Below, in pieces: positions 36,102 to 45,034 of a stretch of DNA of 64,000 nucleotides. How positions within the stretch are numbered: the first letter of the stretch is position 1; each line of letters begins with the position of its first letter. Source of the stretch: CAIQPV01 sp963719855 (lineage in GTDB: Bacteria; Pseudomonadota; Gammaproteobacteria; Burkholderiales; Gallionellaceae). The position numbers and the translations under genes are program-made. The notes beneath the pieces were generated by a model. It saw nothing but the letters and a program-made list of their open reading frames with translations. It did no database searches and was not told where the DNA came from. The DNA is taken from positions 186,001-250,000 of the forward strand of contig CAVRDK010000004.1 of assembly GCA_963719855.1 (NCBI GenBank). Reading direction: 5' to 3'.

Positions 36102-37727
36102 TTAAAGCTTGAAGCTACCCACCGACCGGTTGAGATTGTCGGCGAGTTGCTCCATATCCTTTGCCTCCTGCACGGTACGCATAATGGATGCATTATTACT
36201 TTCCGCCATGGCCGCAATATTTCCCACGTTGCGAACGATCTCCTGGCTTGCCTGCTTCTGCTCGTTCACGGATGCGGTAATTCCATCCACTCCCCGGTTC
36301 ACGCCCTCCACCGACTCGTTGGACTGCGCCAGCACCGAAGCGACACTTTGCATATGGCTCTGACTGCTCTGCAACGACTGCCTGCCGAGTTGTATGCTTT
36401 TTTCCACCTGCTCGCTCTGGTCAGCAAGCGTTTGGGTCACTACGTCAATCTGGCTGGCGGACTGCGCCGATTTCTCGGCCAGCTTGCGCACCTCGTCGGC
36501 CACCACGGCAAAGCCGCGTCCCTGTTCCCCGGCGCGCGCCGCCTCGATCGCCGCATTCAACGCCAGCAGGTTGGTTTGCTCGGCTATATCTCGCACTTGC
36601 TGCGTCATGCTGGTGATGGTCTGCGTGCTCTTAACGAAGGCATCCACCGAGCTGGCCATTTGCTGCACAGCATCCTCGACATGTCCGATCTCGCCTATCA
36701 TCTCTTGCAGGATTTGCTGTCCATGAACTGCCCGCTGCAAGCTATCCTGCGACTGCTGGTGAACCGCATTGGCGCTGTCTGCCACGGAAGAAATACTCGC
36801 GCTCATTTCGTCCACCGCACTCGCGGTATTCGATGCCGCATCGCTCTGTTGTTGCGAGCTTTGCGCAATCTGCTCGGCATTATTGGTCAGCGAGGAGGCG
36901 GAGTGGGCAACCTGTCCGGCATAGCCATGCACCTGACTGACTATGCTTTGAAAACTTTCTACCAGCGCATTGAAGCCCTCGGCAATCTGTCCGAATTCGT
37001 TTGAGCTATGCACAGGGACCCGTTTCGACAAATCGCCGTCAGCCTGCATGGCAAGCATGGTGCGCCGTAGTTCTTTGGAGGGCTGAGTGACAAGATCGAA
37101 GATCCAGCCAATTACAAAAAACAGTACCACCTGAATTAACAGTTGCCCCCCCCATAACAGCCGACTGGCTTTCTGCATCACGGCATATTCATTCTCCATA
37201 TTCAAGGTGATGCTAATCGCCCCGTTTGCCGACCCTTCCTTGACTTGGTGACACGTCAAACAATTGGTGCCACGGTAATTGACACTGGCCAAGAAGGGCA
37301 GCACTGCGCGCAGGGTATATTTATCCCCTTCCGCCAGCGTTTTGAATTGCGGTTTGGCGCTTTGCATCGCCTCCCTGTCCATATCGTCCTTTGCCTGTTC
37401 TTCCGGTAAACCTGGGCCGAACTGGTCTTGTACTTGTTTAGACCGGATAACACGCAACTCTTCCACATTGGTGGATGAACTCATTTTTTTAATGAGGAGT
37501 TGACGCTGATCCGGCTGGCTAATGACGCCATTGAGCATCATCATGTTCAGTCCATTGATTACACCATCCGCAGACACCATGGCCTTCTGCTCAGTCTGTT
37601 CCAGCATCCGCTCCTCGAACTGGTTGAACGCCCAACGCTGAGCGACTACCATAATCAGCAGCAAGATAAACTGAATGGGAATTTGCAGCTTATTCTTGAT
37701 CGACAAGGCACGCAACCAGCTTTCCAT
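36102..37727 (-). CDS. Methyl-accepting chemotaxis protein with c-type haem motif in its sensor
   Basis: 541 residues. Membrane helix 1 at about 12-32, periplasmic domain 33-188, helix 2 near 190-211, HAMP, then an MA domain with tip IAEQTNLLALNAAIEAARAG. The periplasmic domain contains YRGTNCLTCHQVKEG, a CXXCH haem c attachment motif (C156, C159, H160), in a fold resembling the haem-containing sensors of Geobacter MCPs. It would sense redox state, oxygen or another haem ligand outside the cytoplasm. There is no C-terminal tethering pentapeptide (ends SVGSFKL). The receptor family is certain; haem binding is inferred from the motif. Confidence 0.93.
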   Translation of the reverse strand: MESWLRALSIKNKLQIPIQFILLLIMVVAQRWAFNQFEERMLEQTEQKAMVSADGVINGLNMMMLNGVISQPDQRQLLIKKMSSSTNVEELRVIRSKQVQDQFGPGLPEEQAKDDMDREAMQSAKPQFKTLAEGDKYTLRAVLPFLASVNYRGTNCLTCHQVKEGSANGAISITLNMENEYAVMQKASRLLWGGQLLIQVVLFFVIGWIFDLVTQPSKELRRTMLAMQADGDLSKRVPVHSSNEFGQIAEGFNALVESFQSIVSQVHGYAGQVAHSASSLTNNAEQIAQSSQQQSDAASNTASAVDEMSASISSVADSANAVHQQSQDSLQRAVHGQQILQEMIGEIGHVEDAVQQMASSVDAFVKSTQTITSMTQQVRDIAEQTNLLALNAAIEAARAGEQGRGFAVVADEVRKLAEKSAQSASQIDVVTQTLADQSEQVEKSIQLGRQSLQSSQSHMQSVASVLAQSNESVEGVNRGVDGITASVNEQKQASQEIVRNVGNIAAMAESNNASIMRTVQEAKDMEQLADNLNRSVGSFKL

Positions 37728-37834
37728 TTTTCCACTCCCTATTATTCTTATTCTTAATATTTTGTTCTTTGTCTTGGAGCATCAATGCATTTTTTTCTGC
37801 CTGTTGCTCCTTAACGGCTGTACCGTGGGAAACT

Positions 37835-38790
37835 TTAATTTTTTGCGGCAGGCGGCCTCGCTGCCACACCGCTCACGGCAGGCTGCGGGGCATCTGCGTT
37901 TGATGCGTCAAACTCGACCGTTCCTCCATCATTGCGCGCAGATTCTTCCGCATTTTTATTCATCACAATGATGCTGATGCGCCGGTTAACCGGGTCGAGC
38001 GGATCAATCTTGTCGAACAGAACGGCGGAAGACAGCCCCACCACACGCACGATTTTCTCATCGCCTATCCCGCCCACAATCAGTTCGCGGCGCGAGGCGT
38101 TGGCGCGATCCGCCGATAGTTCCCAGTTGCTGTAACCCTTGTCGCCCATTGAATAAGGCTGCGCGTCTGTGTGCCCGGACAAGCTCACCTTGTTCGGCAC
38201 CTGGTTCAGCATCGTGCCGATTTCATGCAGGATATCTTTGGTATAGGGCTCCAGTTGCGCACTCCCTGAGCGGAACATGGGGCGATTTTTCTCATCCACA
38301 ATCTGGATGCGCAGGCCCTCGCTGGTAATGTCGAGCAGGATTTGTTTCTTGAACTGCTTCAATTTCGGGCTGGAGTCAATAGCCTTTTCAATCCTGGCTT
38401 TCAGCTCCTTGAGCTTTTCCAGTTCCTTCTTCGGCGGAGGATTTCTTGTGCTGTTTTTATTTCGATCTTTTTCTCCGGTTTGATCTCGCCCTTGCGCACC
38501 TCGCCTTTGCTGCGTGTCAAATCCTGTCCGCCGCCCTTAATCATGCTCTTGCTCTCGCTGGTGGACGACCCGCCCAACATGGAGATATCGAGCGGGGTCT
38601 TGAAATACTCCGAAATACCCGCCAGATCTTCTTTGCTGGTAGAGCCCAACAGCCACATCAACAGGAAGAACGCCATCATCGCGGTGACGAAGTCGGCATA
38701 AGCGATCTTCCAAGCGCCGCCGTGAGAGCCGCCTGACACTTTTTTGATGCGCTTGACTACTATTGGTCGTTTATCACTGCTGCTAGCCAT
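37835..38790 (-). pseudogene. motB: Flagellar stator protein MotB, interrupted by a frameshift
   Basis: The N-terminal frame (38401-38790) has GGAWKIAYADFVTAMMAFFL, including the proton-carrying Asp near residue 33 and the single membrane helix. The C-terminal frame (37835-38362, plus upstream codons reading ELEKLKELKARIEKAI) has the OmpA-like peptidoglycan-binding domain SGHTDAQPYSMGDKGYSNWE. One base is missing near 38454-38458: restoring one A to the A5 run gives a continuous reading through KIEIKNSTRNPPPKKELEKL. As written, the protein would lose its anchor. A homopolymer sequencing error is the simplest explanation; real inactivation or slippage is possible. Confidence 0.88.
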
Positions 38791-38810
38791 AATTCGCCCG
38801 TTCCATCTCC

Positions 38811-38830
38811 GGGCGTATTGCCATACGCCC
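38811..38830. repeat. Hairpin GGGCGTAT-TGCC-ATACGCCC
   Basis: A perfect 8-bp stem with a 4-nt loop between motA and motB. The same words make up the long inverted repeat at 44941-45021, so both belong to one dispersed family. Confidence 0.7.
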
Positions 38831-38914
38831 TACGCGTGTTTCACACTAAATGGAGACGGTTTAACCATACGCCCAAGCGCATGCAAATCGCCACCGTACT
38901 ATTATTGGCGCCGT

Positions 38915-39769
38915 TCAGCGCTTTGTTTTGACGTGCTGTTCCAGTTCGATGAAGCCGGGGCGCTCGGATGAATACAATGCCTTGCGTCCGAATTCAACCG
39001 CCATCGCCGGGGCATAGCCATTCAGATTGGCCAGCAAGGTGACCTTGATGGTCTGGAGCATCTTGGTGGACTCATCCGCCTTCTGTGTCAACAAGGTACC
39101 CAGTGGCCCGACAAAACCGTAGGCCAGCAAGATGCCGAGGAAGGTGCCCACCAAAGCGTGTGCAATCAATATGCCCAGCTCGGCGGGCGGTATACCCACC
39201 GATTCCATGGTATGTACCACCCCCATCACCGCTGCAACAATGCCGAAGGCCGGCATGGCCTGCCCAAGTTCGCCGATCACATGAGCCGGTTCTACCGATT
39301 CGTGGTGGTGTGTGTCGATTTCCACATCCATCAGGGTTTCGATTTCCATCGCATTGAGGTTGCCGCTCACCATGATGCGCAGATAGTCGGTCATGAATTC
39401 CACCACATGATGGTCTTCCAGCACCTTGGGGTACTTGGCGAAAACCGGGCTTTCGAACGGGTTTTCGACATCGTTCTCGATGGACATCAAACCTTCCTTG
39501 CGGACTTTCCCGAGCAGCTCATAGAGCAACGCCATGAGCTCCATGTAGTTGTCTTTGGTGTACTTGTTGCCCTTCAATAAACTGGGCAATGCCTTAAGAA
39601 CGGCCTTGATGGTCTTGCTGCTATTACCAACGAAGAAAGAGCCTGTTGCGGCGCCGCTTATCATTAGCAGTTCAATTGGCTGGAGCAGCGCCGCCATATG
39701 CCCGCCCGCAAGCGCAAAGCCGCCGAACACCGAAAGCGCCACTACCACATACCCAATTATTACCAGCAT
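38915..39769 (-). CDS. motA: Flagellar stator protein MotA
   Basis: 284 residues, normal for MotA. It has four membrane helices, two at the N-terminus (LVIIGYVVVALSVFGGFAL; the ISGAATGSFFVG region) and two near the C-terminus (PAFGIVAAVMGVVHTME; LVGTFLGILLAYGFVGPLG with the conserved prolines). The large cytoplasmic loop between them carries charged residues that act on FliG. Upstream of motB with a 124-bp gap holding a hairpin repeat. Confidence 0.97.
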   Translation of the reverse strand: MLVIIGYVVVALSVFGGFALAGGHMAALLQPIELLMISGAATGSFFVGNSSKTIKAVLKALPSLLKGNKYTKDNYMELMALLYELLGKVRKEGLMSIENDVENPFESPVFAKYPKVLEDHHVVEFMTDYLRIMVSGNLNAMEIETLMDVEIDTHHHESVEPAHVIGELGQAMPAFGIVAAVMGVVHTMESVGIPPAELGILIAHALVGTFLGILLAYGFVGPLGTLLTQKADESTKMLQTIKVTLLANLNGYAPAMAVEFGRKALYSSERPGFIELEQHVKTKR

Positions 39770-39943
39770 GATCCAGGCCCCTATGAAATTATTTCGAGTA
39801 CCACAAATATTGGTAATAGGGTATCACATCGGCTCCTCCGTATTAACCCCGGATTAGCCCGGAAAACCTGCATCATTTCATTTTGTGCGGGGGAGAAGCG
39901 CCATTACCACCATCTAGTACTAACGGCGCTCAATGAGAAAACT

Positions 39944-40501
39944 TTAGGAAGCCGTGCTTGGCATCAGCAAATCTGATGGCTGGCTGTTCTTTTTGGTTTT
40001 ACCGGCACGTGACGGCGGGCGGCAAATACCGCATACATAATGGGCATACAGCTCATTGGTATGTACGACAAACCGTCCGCCGCATTCGCTGCAGCCAGTC
40101 AGTTGCAGCATTTTTGCATCAAAAAAGCGCACCAAAAACCATGCGCGCGTGATACTCAGCACCGGCTCATCGCCGCTGACACTGATTTGCTCAAGGTACA
40201 GGCGGTAACTCTTGATCAGCGCCTCGACACCGGAAAGACTGGTGTTTTCCATCATAAACTGATGAATATCCATAAACAGCGAAGCATGGATGTTAGGCGA
40301 CCAACTCATGAACCAGTCCGTCGAATAGGGCAGCATTCCTTTGGAGGGCGACTCCCCCTTCACTTCCTTATACAATTTAAGCAAGCGCTCGCGGCTCAGG
40401 GATGTTTCTTCCTGCAACAACTGCAAGCGCGCGCCCAATTCAATCAAATTCACGGCAAGCTGGATTTGATGCGCCTCGGTGACAACACTCTTATTCCGCA
40501 A
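39944..40501 (-). CDS. flhC: Flagellar master regulator subunit FlhC
   Basis: 185 residues from TTG 40501 (reading MRNKSVVTEAHQIQLAVNLI), chosen because FlhC proteins begin near here and GGGG lies upstream; a TTG at 40564 overlapping flhD is the alternative. The conserved LGARLQLLQEETSLSRERLL and GMLPYSTDWFMSW are present, and the zinc site is built from CSEC and CGIC. FlhC with FlhD forms the D4C2 activator of class II flagellar promoters. This flhDC class I system at the head of mot/che genes is typical of beta- and gammaproteobacteria. Confidence 0.95.
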   Translation of the reverse strand: MRNKSVVTEAHQIQLAVNLIELGARLQLLQEETSLSRERLLKLYKEVKGESPSKGMLPYSTDWFMSWSPNIHASLFMDIHQFMMENTSLSGVEALIKSYRLYLEQISVSGDEPVLSITRAWFLVRFFDAKMLQLTGCSECGGRFVVHTNELYAHYVCGICRPPSRAGKTKKNSQPSDLLMPSTAS

Positions 40502-40532
40502 TTGTAATGCCCCTATCCGTGATGGCAGTGAA

Positions 40533-40853
40533 TCAAGCGGCCAATGATCCCATAGGTTGTCCAACCATCAGGATAGCGGTATGTGTTTGTGACATCAGCC
40601 TATCCTTGTTGTAATCGGTAATCATATTCAGCAACAGTTTTTCATCGAAGCGGAAACGGCACAACAACATATTCGAAGCCGCCATCTTGAGCAATTGCGC
40701 AGGACTTAACCCGGCTACGAGCTCAGCCATCTCTTCGCTGATGCCAAGACGAAAAATGGCCGCATCCTTGTCCTCTTGGATCATCTGCCGCGCAAGCAGC
40801 ATATAGGATAGGTTGGCGTCTTTGATTTCTTCATGCAGTTGAGTTGTATTCAT
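40533..40853 (-). CDS. flhD: Flagellar master regulator subunit FlhD
   Basis: 106 residues. Helical protein with LHEEIKDANLSYMLLARQMI and FRLGISEEMAELVAGLSPAQ, close to known FlhD. It binds DNA with FlhC. It is the first gene of the minus-strand flagellar/chemotaxis block; the 232-bp region before it, shared with rpiA, contains two strong dyads. Confidence 0.96.
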   Translation of the reverse strand: MNTTQLHEEIKDANLSYMLLARQMIQEDKDAAIFRLGISEEMAELVAGLSPAQLLKMAASNMLLCRFRFDEKLLLNMITDYNKDRLMSQTHTAILMVGQPMGSLAA

Positions 40854-40950
40854 GGCTCGTTCCCTCGCAGGCTGACAATGCTGTCTCTTTCGACACTTGC
40901 ATCTTGCTACTCGAAGGAAAAGGAAAGAATCGGAAGATTTCCAATTCCGC

Positions 40951-40987
40951 TGTAGGGAACCTTCCTACACTGGGAAAACATTTCCCA
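40951..40987. promoter_or_regulatory. Two adjacent dyads in the flhDC-rpiA control region
   Basis: TGTAGG-GAACCTT-CCTACA (40951-40969) and TGGGAAA-ACA-TTTCCCA (40971-40987), both with perfect arms, lie about 100 bp upstream of flhD and 100 bp upstream of rpiA. They are one base apart, suggesting binding sites for one or two dimeric regulators. The regulator is unknown. Confidence 0.5.
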
Positions 40988-41085
40988 CTTAAAATTATGG
41001 TTTATTGCTACGGGTTCCTAAAATCCCCAATTCCTGCAATAATCCCGGCACGAAAACAATATTACTGATTTGAGGCGGCATATCC

Positions 41086-41745
41086 ATGACACAAGATGAT
41101 TTGAAGCGCGCAGTTGCGCAGGCCGCGATTACGCATGTTCCGGTGAATTGTATTGTGGGGGTGGGTACCGGCTCCACCGCCAATTTTTTTATCGATGAAC
41201 TGGGCAAGATCAAGCACAAGATACAAGGCGCGGTAGCCAGTTCCGAGGCATCGGCGAAGCGTTTGCAGGGGCATGGCATCGAGGTAGTGTCGCTGAACGA
41301 TGCGGGCACCCTGCCGGTGTATGTGGATGGGGCGGACGAAATTACGCGCCACCTGCACATGATCAAGGGCGGCGGCGGCGCGCTGACGCGCGAAAAAATC
41401 GTCGCGGCGGCCAGCAGGAAATTTGTCTGTCTGTGCGATTCCAGCAAACTGGTGGACGTGCTGGGCAAATTTCCGCTGCCGATTGAGGTAATCCCCATGG
41501 CGCGCAGCTATGTGGCGCGCCAGCTTGTGGCGCTGGGCGGACAGCCCCGGCTACGCGAAGGCTTCACCACCGACAACGGCAACCTCATTCTGGATGTGCA
41601 TGGCCTGCAAATATTGAACCCGGTGGAACTGGAAACCACGCTGAACAACATTACGGGCGTAGTCACCAACGGCCTGTTCGCGCGCCGTCCGGCAGATGTG
41701 CTGCTGCTCGGCACGCCCGATGGAGTGCATACACTGGCTGCCTGA
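41086..41745 (+). CDS. rpiA: Ribose-5-phosphate isomerase A
   Basis: 219 residues, typical length. GVGTGSTANFFIDEL is the phosphate-binding loop, VDGADEI and MIKGGGGALTREKIVA are the catalytic-site signatures, and CDSSKLVDVLG follows. It interconverts ribose-5-phosphate and ribulose-5-phosphate in the pentose phosphate and Calvin pathways. Start supported by GAGGCGG. Followed by phoU on the same strand. Confidence 0.97.
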   Translation: MTQDDLKRAVAQAAITHVPVNCIVGVGTGSTANFFIDELGKIKHKIQGAVASSEASAKRLQGHGIEVVSLNDAGTLPVYVDGADEITRHLHMIKGGGGALTREKIVAAASRKFVCLCDSSKLVDVLGKFPLPIEVIPMARSYVARQLVALGGQPRLREGFTTDNGNLILDVHGLQILNPVELETTLNNITGVVTNGLFARRPADVLLLGTPDGVHTLAA

Positions 41746-41814
41746 ACGTAACATAATTGTCACGATGGGCGGGTAACATAAACTGCCCGCGTTTATCTTA
41801 AAAGGAACTGCAAT

Positions 41815-42525
41815 ATGGCATCCACCGAACATACCTCGAAGCAGTTTGACGCCGAACTCGAAGCGGTGCGCGCGCGCGTGCTGCAAATGGGCGGGCTGGT
41901 GGAGAGCCAGATCCGGCTAGCCGTCGAGTCGCTGTCCAGCGGCGATGTGGCGTTGATGAACCGCGTCATTGCTGACGACCACCGCGTCAACGCGATGGAA
42001 GTGGAGATCGACGAGAACTGCAACCAGATCATCGCGCGCCGCCAGCCTGCTGCAGGCGACCTGCGCATGGTGATGACGGTGATCAAAACCATCACCGATC
42101 TCGAACGCATCGGCGACGAGGCGGAAAAAATCGCGCGCATGGCCAAGCTGCTGTCACAGAAGGAACGCCTGATCCTGCCGCGTTATAACGAAATCAAACA
42201 TGCCGCCGAGTTGGCGCTGGACATGCTGCGCAAATCGCTGGACGCCTTCGCCCGCCTCGACCTTTCCACTGCCGCGCAAGTGGTACGTCAGGACGAACTG
42301 GTGGATGAAGAATTCCGCACCATCATGCGCTACCTCATCACCTTCATGATGGAAGACCCGCGCACTATCTCCACCGCGCTGGAAATCCTGTTCATCGCTA
42401 AAGCCATCGAACGCATCGGTGACCACGCCAAGAACATGTCCGAGTATGTGGTGTACATGGTCAAGGGACGCGACGTGCGCCATGTTACGGTAGAAGAAAT
42501 TGAGCGAGAGGTTTCGGAAGGTTGA
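41815..42525 (+). CDS. phoU: Phosphate transport regulator PhoU
   Basis: 236 residues with the two homologous three-helix bundles of PhoU. Metal-binding motifs are visible at MVMTVIKTITDLERIGDEAEK and FIAKAIERIGDHAKNMSEYV (E-x3-D pattern). PhoU links the Pst transporter with PhoR/PhoB signalling and phosphate homeostasis. No pst or pho genes are adjacent, so it is an orphan copy here. Start supported by AAAGGAA. Confidence 0.96.
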   Translation: MASTEHTSKQFDAELEAVRARVLQMGGLVESQIRLAVESLSSGDVALMNRVIADDHRVNAMEVEIDENCNQIIARRQPAAGDLRMVMTVIKTITDLERIGDEAEKIARMAKLLSQKERLILPRYNEIKHAAELALDMLRKSLDAFARLDLSTAAQVVRQDELVDEEFRTIMRYLITFMMEDPRTISTALEILFIAKAIERIGDHAKNMSEYVVYMVKGRDVRHVTVEEIEREVSEG

Positions 42526-42697
42526 TTGGCAGAGCGGAAAAGCGTAGCGCATTACACAAAATGACACGTAACATACAGCGCAATGTCCGTTGGTTATTGC
42601 GCCCTTGTATTATGCCCTACGCGGACTAACATTCCAGCAATTTGTTAGAATGCTAGAATTGATCCCATTGACTCACGGGTTTCAAAACATGTTCTGC

Positions 42698-43093
42698 CTA
42701 GCGCATTGCCGCACGTGCCGCTTCAGCCAGAAAGCCGGAGCGTGTTTCGCCATGTGCACGGGTGTATTCATCAATCTTGGCAAGCAACAAGCGCGGCAGG
42801 GTGATGTTGAGCTTTTCCGCCGGGCCGAAATAACGCTCTACCGGAACTTCAATCACCGCCCACACCCAGCCCTCGAATTCGGAGTTGGCACGATGCTCCG
42901 TCAAGGTTTTTGCGACAGGAATATCCCCGCCGTCTTCGATTACAGTTTCGCACCACAGATCAATCGCCTCACGGGCATTGTCCACCGCCTTGTCCAAGGT
43001 ATCCCCGGCAGAAAAGCAGCCGGGTAGGTCAGGTACGACCACTCCGAACGCGGTTGTTTCTGTACCTGGTTCAATCGCGATAATAAATTTCAT
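42698..43093 (-). CDS. hicB: HicB-type antitoxin
   Basis: 131 residues. The N-terminal degraded RNase H-like HicB fold has FGVVVPDLPGCFSAGDTLDK, followed by EAIDLWCETVIEDGG; the C-terminal part (LNITLPRLLLAKIDEYTRAH) is a ribbon-helix-helix DNA-binding domain. It neutralises HicA and represses the operon. The gene starts 9 bp after hicA. This longer HicB with a DNA-binding tail is a known variant. Confidence 0.93.
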   Translation of the reverse strand: MKFIIAIEPGTETTAFGVVVPDLPGCFSAGDTLDKAVDNAREAIDLWCETVIEDGGDIPVAKTLTEHRANSEFEGWVWAVIEVPVERYFGPAEKLNITLPRLLLAKIDEYTRAHGETRSGFLAEAARAAMR

Positions 43094-43102
43094 GGTTATT
43101 CC

Positions 43103-43285
43103 TCATTTAAGCCCCGCCTGTTTCAGCAGCTTATGCGCCAAGCCCACGCCCAAATCCTGTTTCGGATGCGGAACACTAATGTGGCCGGGCTTCGAGGGGT
43201 GGGTGAACACATGATGACTGCCGCGCACGCTACGCAATGACCAGCCGTTCGCTTCCAGTTGCTTGATAATTTGCCTGCTATTCAT
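43103..43285 (-). CDS. hicA: HicA-type mRNA interferase toxin
   Basis: 60 residues from the ATG at 43285 (MNSRQIIKQLEANGWSLRSV), preceded by GGAAG. It is a dsRBD-like fold with the catalytic histidine in the GSHHVF motif and the family's HISVPHPKQDLGVGLAHKLL tail. HicA cleaves mRNA. The longer in-frame extension upstream overlaps the promoter and is not used. Confidence 0.94.
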   Translation of the reverse strand: MNSRQIIKQLEANGWSLRSVRGSHHVFTHPSKPGHISVPHPKQDLGVGLAHKLLKQAGLK

Positions 43286-43353
43286 AGTGCTTCCTTTCAG
43301 CGCCATCTCGGCGTTAGAAATTAAAAAACTACTTGCTAACTTGCCTATCGCAG

Positions 43354-43386
43354 TGGTTACTATAACCATTCTACGCAGAAAGTCAA
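43354..43386 (-). promoter_or_regulatory. hicAB promoter with overlapping operator
   Basis: On the minus strand TTGACT (43381-43386) and TATAGT (43359-43364) are 16 bp apart. The -10 box sits inside the perfect dyad TGGTTA-TAG-TAACCA (43354-43368), and another TGGTTAT half-site lies at about 43388-43394. Binding by HicB there would block RNA polymerase. Confidence 0.6.
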
Positions 43387-43463
43387 CACCATAACCACTA
43401 AGTGCTTTCAGCCATTTAGCGCGATGCTGATAAAATCAAGATTTCTGCAAAAAATTCTCTCAA

Positions 43464-44927
43464 CTACAATCCCAACTCCCCCCACATCGCATCCACCTTC
43501 GCCTTCACCGCCGCGTCCATAACGATAGGCGTACCCCATTCGCGTTGCGTCTCACCCGGCCATTTGTTGGTGGCGTCCAAGCCCATCTTGCCGCCCAGCC
43601 CTGACACCGGGCTGGCGAAGTCGAGGTAGTCTATCGGCGTGTTCTCTACCAGCAGAGTGTCGCGCACCGGGTCAACGCGGGTGGTGATCGCCCAGATGAC
43701 TTCCTGCCAATTGCGAATATTGATGTCGTCGTCCACTACGATGATGAACTTGGTGTACATGAACTGGCGCAGGTAGGACCAGATGCCGAACATCACGCGC
43801 TTGGCGTGGCCGGGGTATTGCTTCTTGATGCTGACCACCGCCATACGGTAGCTGCATCCTTCCGGCGGCAGATAAAAATCCACGATCTCGGGAAACTGTT
43901 TCTGTAGCAGCGGCACGAACACTTCATTCAATGCCACACCCAGCATTGCCGGCTCGTCGGGCGGCTTGCCGGTGTAGGTGGAATGGTAGATCGGATCGCG
44001 CCGCATGGTGATGCGCTGGATGGTAAATACCGGAAACTTGTCCTGCTCGTTGTAGTAGCCGGTGTGGTCGCCGTATGGGCCTTCGAGCGCGGTCTCGTTC
44101 GGATAAATCACACCCTCCAGCACGATCTCAGCGGAAGCGGGCACTTGCAAATCGCTGCCGAGGCACTTCACCAGTTCGGTTTTGGCACCGCGCAACAATC
44201 CGGCGAACTGGTATTCGGAAAGCGAATCGGGAACTGGCGTCACCGCGCCCAAAATGGTCGCCGGATCGGCGCCGATCACTACCGCGACCAGAAAAGGTTG
44301 CCCCGGATTCTTCTCGCAATGATCGCGGAAATCCAGCGCCCCGCCGCGATGTGTCAGCCAGCGCATGATCACTTTGTTTGGCGCGATCACCTGCTGGCGG
44401 TAGATGCCGAGATTCTGGCGCGACTTGTTCGGCCCGCGTGTGACCACTAATCCCCAGGTGATAAGCGGCGCAACGTCGCCAGGCCAGCAATGCTGAATGG
44501 GTAGCCTGCCCAAGTCCATGTCGTTGCCTTCCCAAACGATTTCCTGGCACGGCGCGCTGGACACCACTTTGGGCGACATGGTCAGCACTTGTTTGAGCAC
44601 CGGCCATTTTTCCCATGCGTCCTTCAAGCCTTTGGGCGGTTCCGGCTCCTTGAGGTAGGCGAGCAATTGCCCGACTTCGCGCAAGGCGGCGGTAGACTCC
44701 TCGCCCATGCCCAGCGCCACGCGACGCGGCGTACCAAACAGATTAGCCAGCACGGGCATGTTGTGTCCAACTGGATTTTCAAACAATACCGCCGGACCTT
44801 GCGCACGCAAAACGCGGTCGCAGATTTCCGTCATTTCCAGATGCGGCGAAACGGGCGTGGCGACACGCTTGAGTTCGCCGAGCTTTTCCAGTTGTGCGAT
44901 GAAATCGCGCAGATCGTGATATTTCAT
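43464..44927 (-). CDS. ubiD: 4-hydroxy-3-polyprenylbenzoate decarboxylase UbiD
   Basis: 487 residues, full length. N-terminus MKYHDLRDFIAQLEKLGELK; the prenylated-FMN domain shows GIYRQQVIAPNKVIMRWLTH and the catalytic glutamate region EGPYGDHTGYY. The C-terminal helix follows a VVDDDINIRNWQEVIWA segment. It decarboxylates the ubiquinone precursor using prenyl-FMN made by UbiX (not in this window). Monocistronic, on the minus strand, with an inverted repeat immediately upstream. Confidence 0.97.
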   Translation of the reverse strand: MKYHDLRDFIAQLEKLGELKRVATPVSPHLEMTEICDRVLRAQGPAVLFENPVGHNMPVLANLFGTPRRVALGMGEESTAALREVGQLLAYLKEPEPPKGLKDAWEKWPVLKQVLTMSPKVVSSAPCQEIVWEGNDMDLGRLPIQHCWPGDVAPLITWGLVVTRGPNKSRQNLGIYRQQVIAPNKVIMRWLTHRGGALDFRDHCEKNPGQPFLVAVVIGADPATILGAVTPVPDSLSEYQFAGLLRGAKTELVKCLGSDLQVPASAEIVLEGVIYPNETALEGPYGDHTGYYNEQDKFPVFTIQRITMRRDPIYHSTYTGKPPDEPAMLGVALNEVFVPLLQKQFPEIVDFYLPPEGCSYRMAVVSIKKQYPGHAKRVMFGIWSYLRQFMYTKFIIVVDDDINIRNWQEVIWAITTRVDPVRDTLLVENTPIDYLDFASPVSGLGGKMGLDATNKWPGETQREWGTPIVMDAAVKAKVDAMWGELGL

Positions 44928-44940
44928 GTCAAATGTCCCC

Positions 44941-45021
44941 CCGTAGGGGCGTATGGCAATACGCCTTTCTTTTCAGATATTTAATATTCCAGAAAGGGCG
45001 TATTGCCATACGCCCCTACGG
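44941..45021. repeat. Long inverted repeat (GGGCGTATTGCCATACGCCC family)
   Basis: The arm 44941-44970 pairs with 44991-45021 with a single-base bulge, about 30 bp in all. Its core words recur in the hairpin at 38811-38830. It sits between ubiD and the IS5 element. Confidence 0.8.
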
Positions 45022-45034
45022 TGTTTTGATTTAA

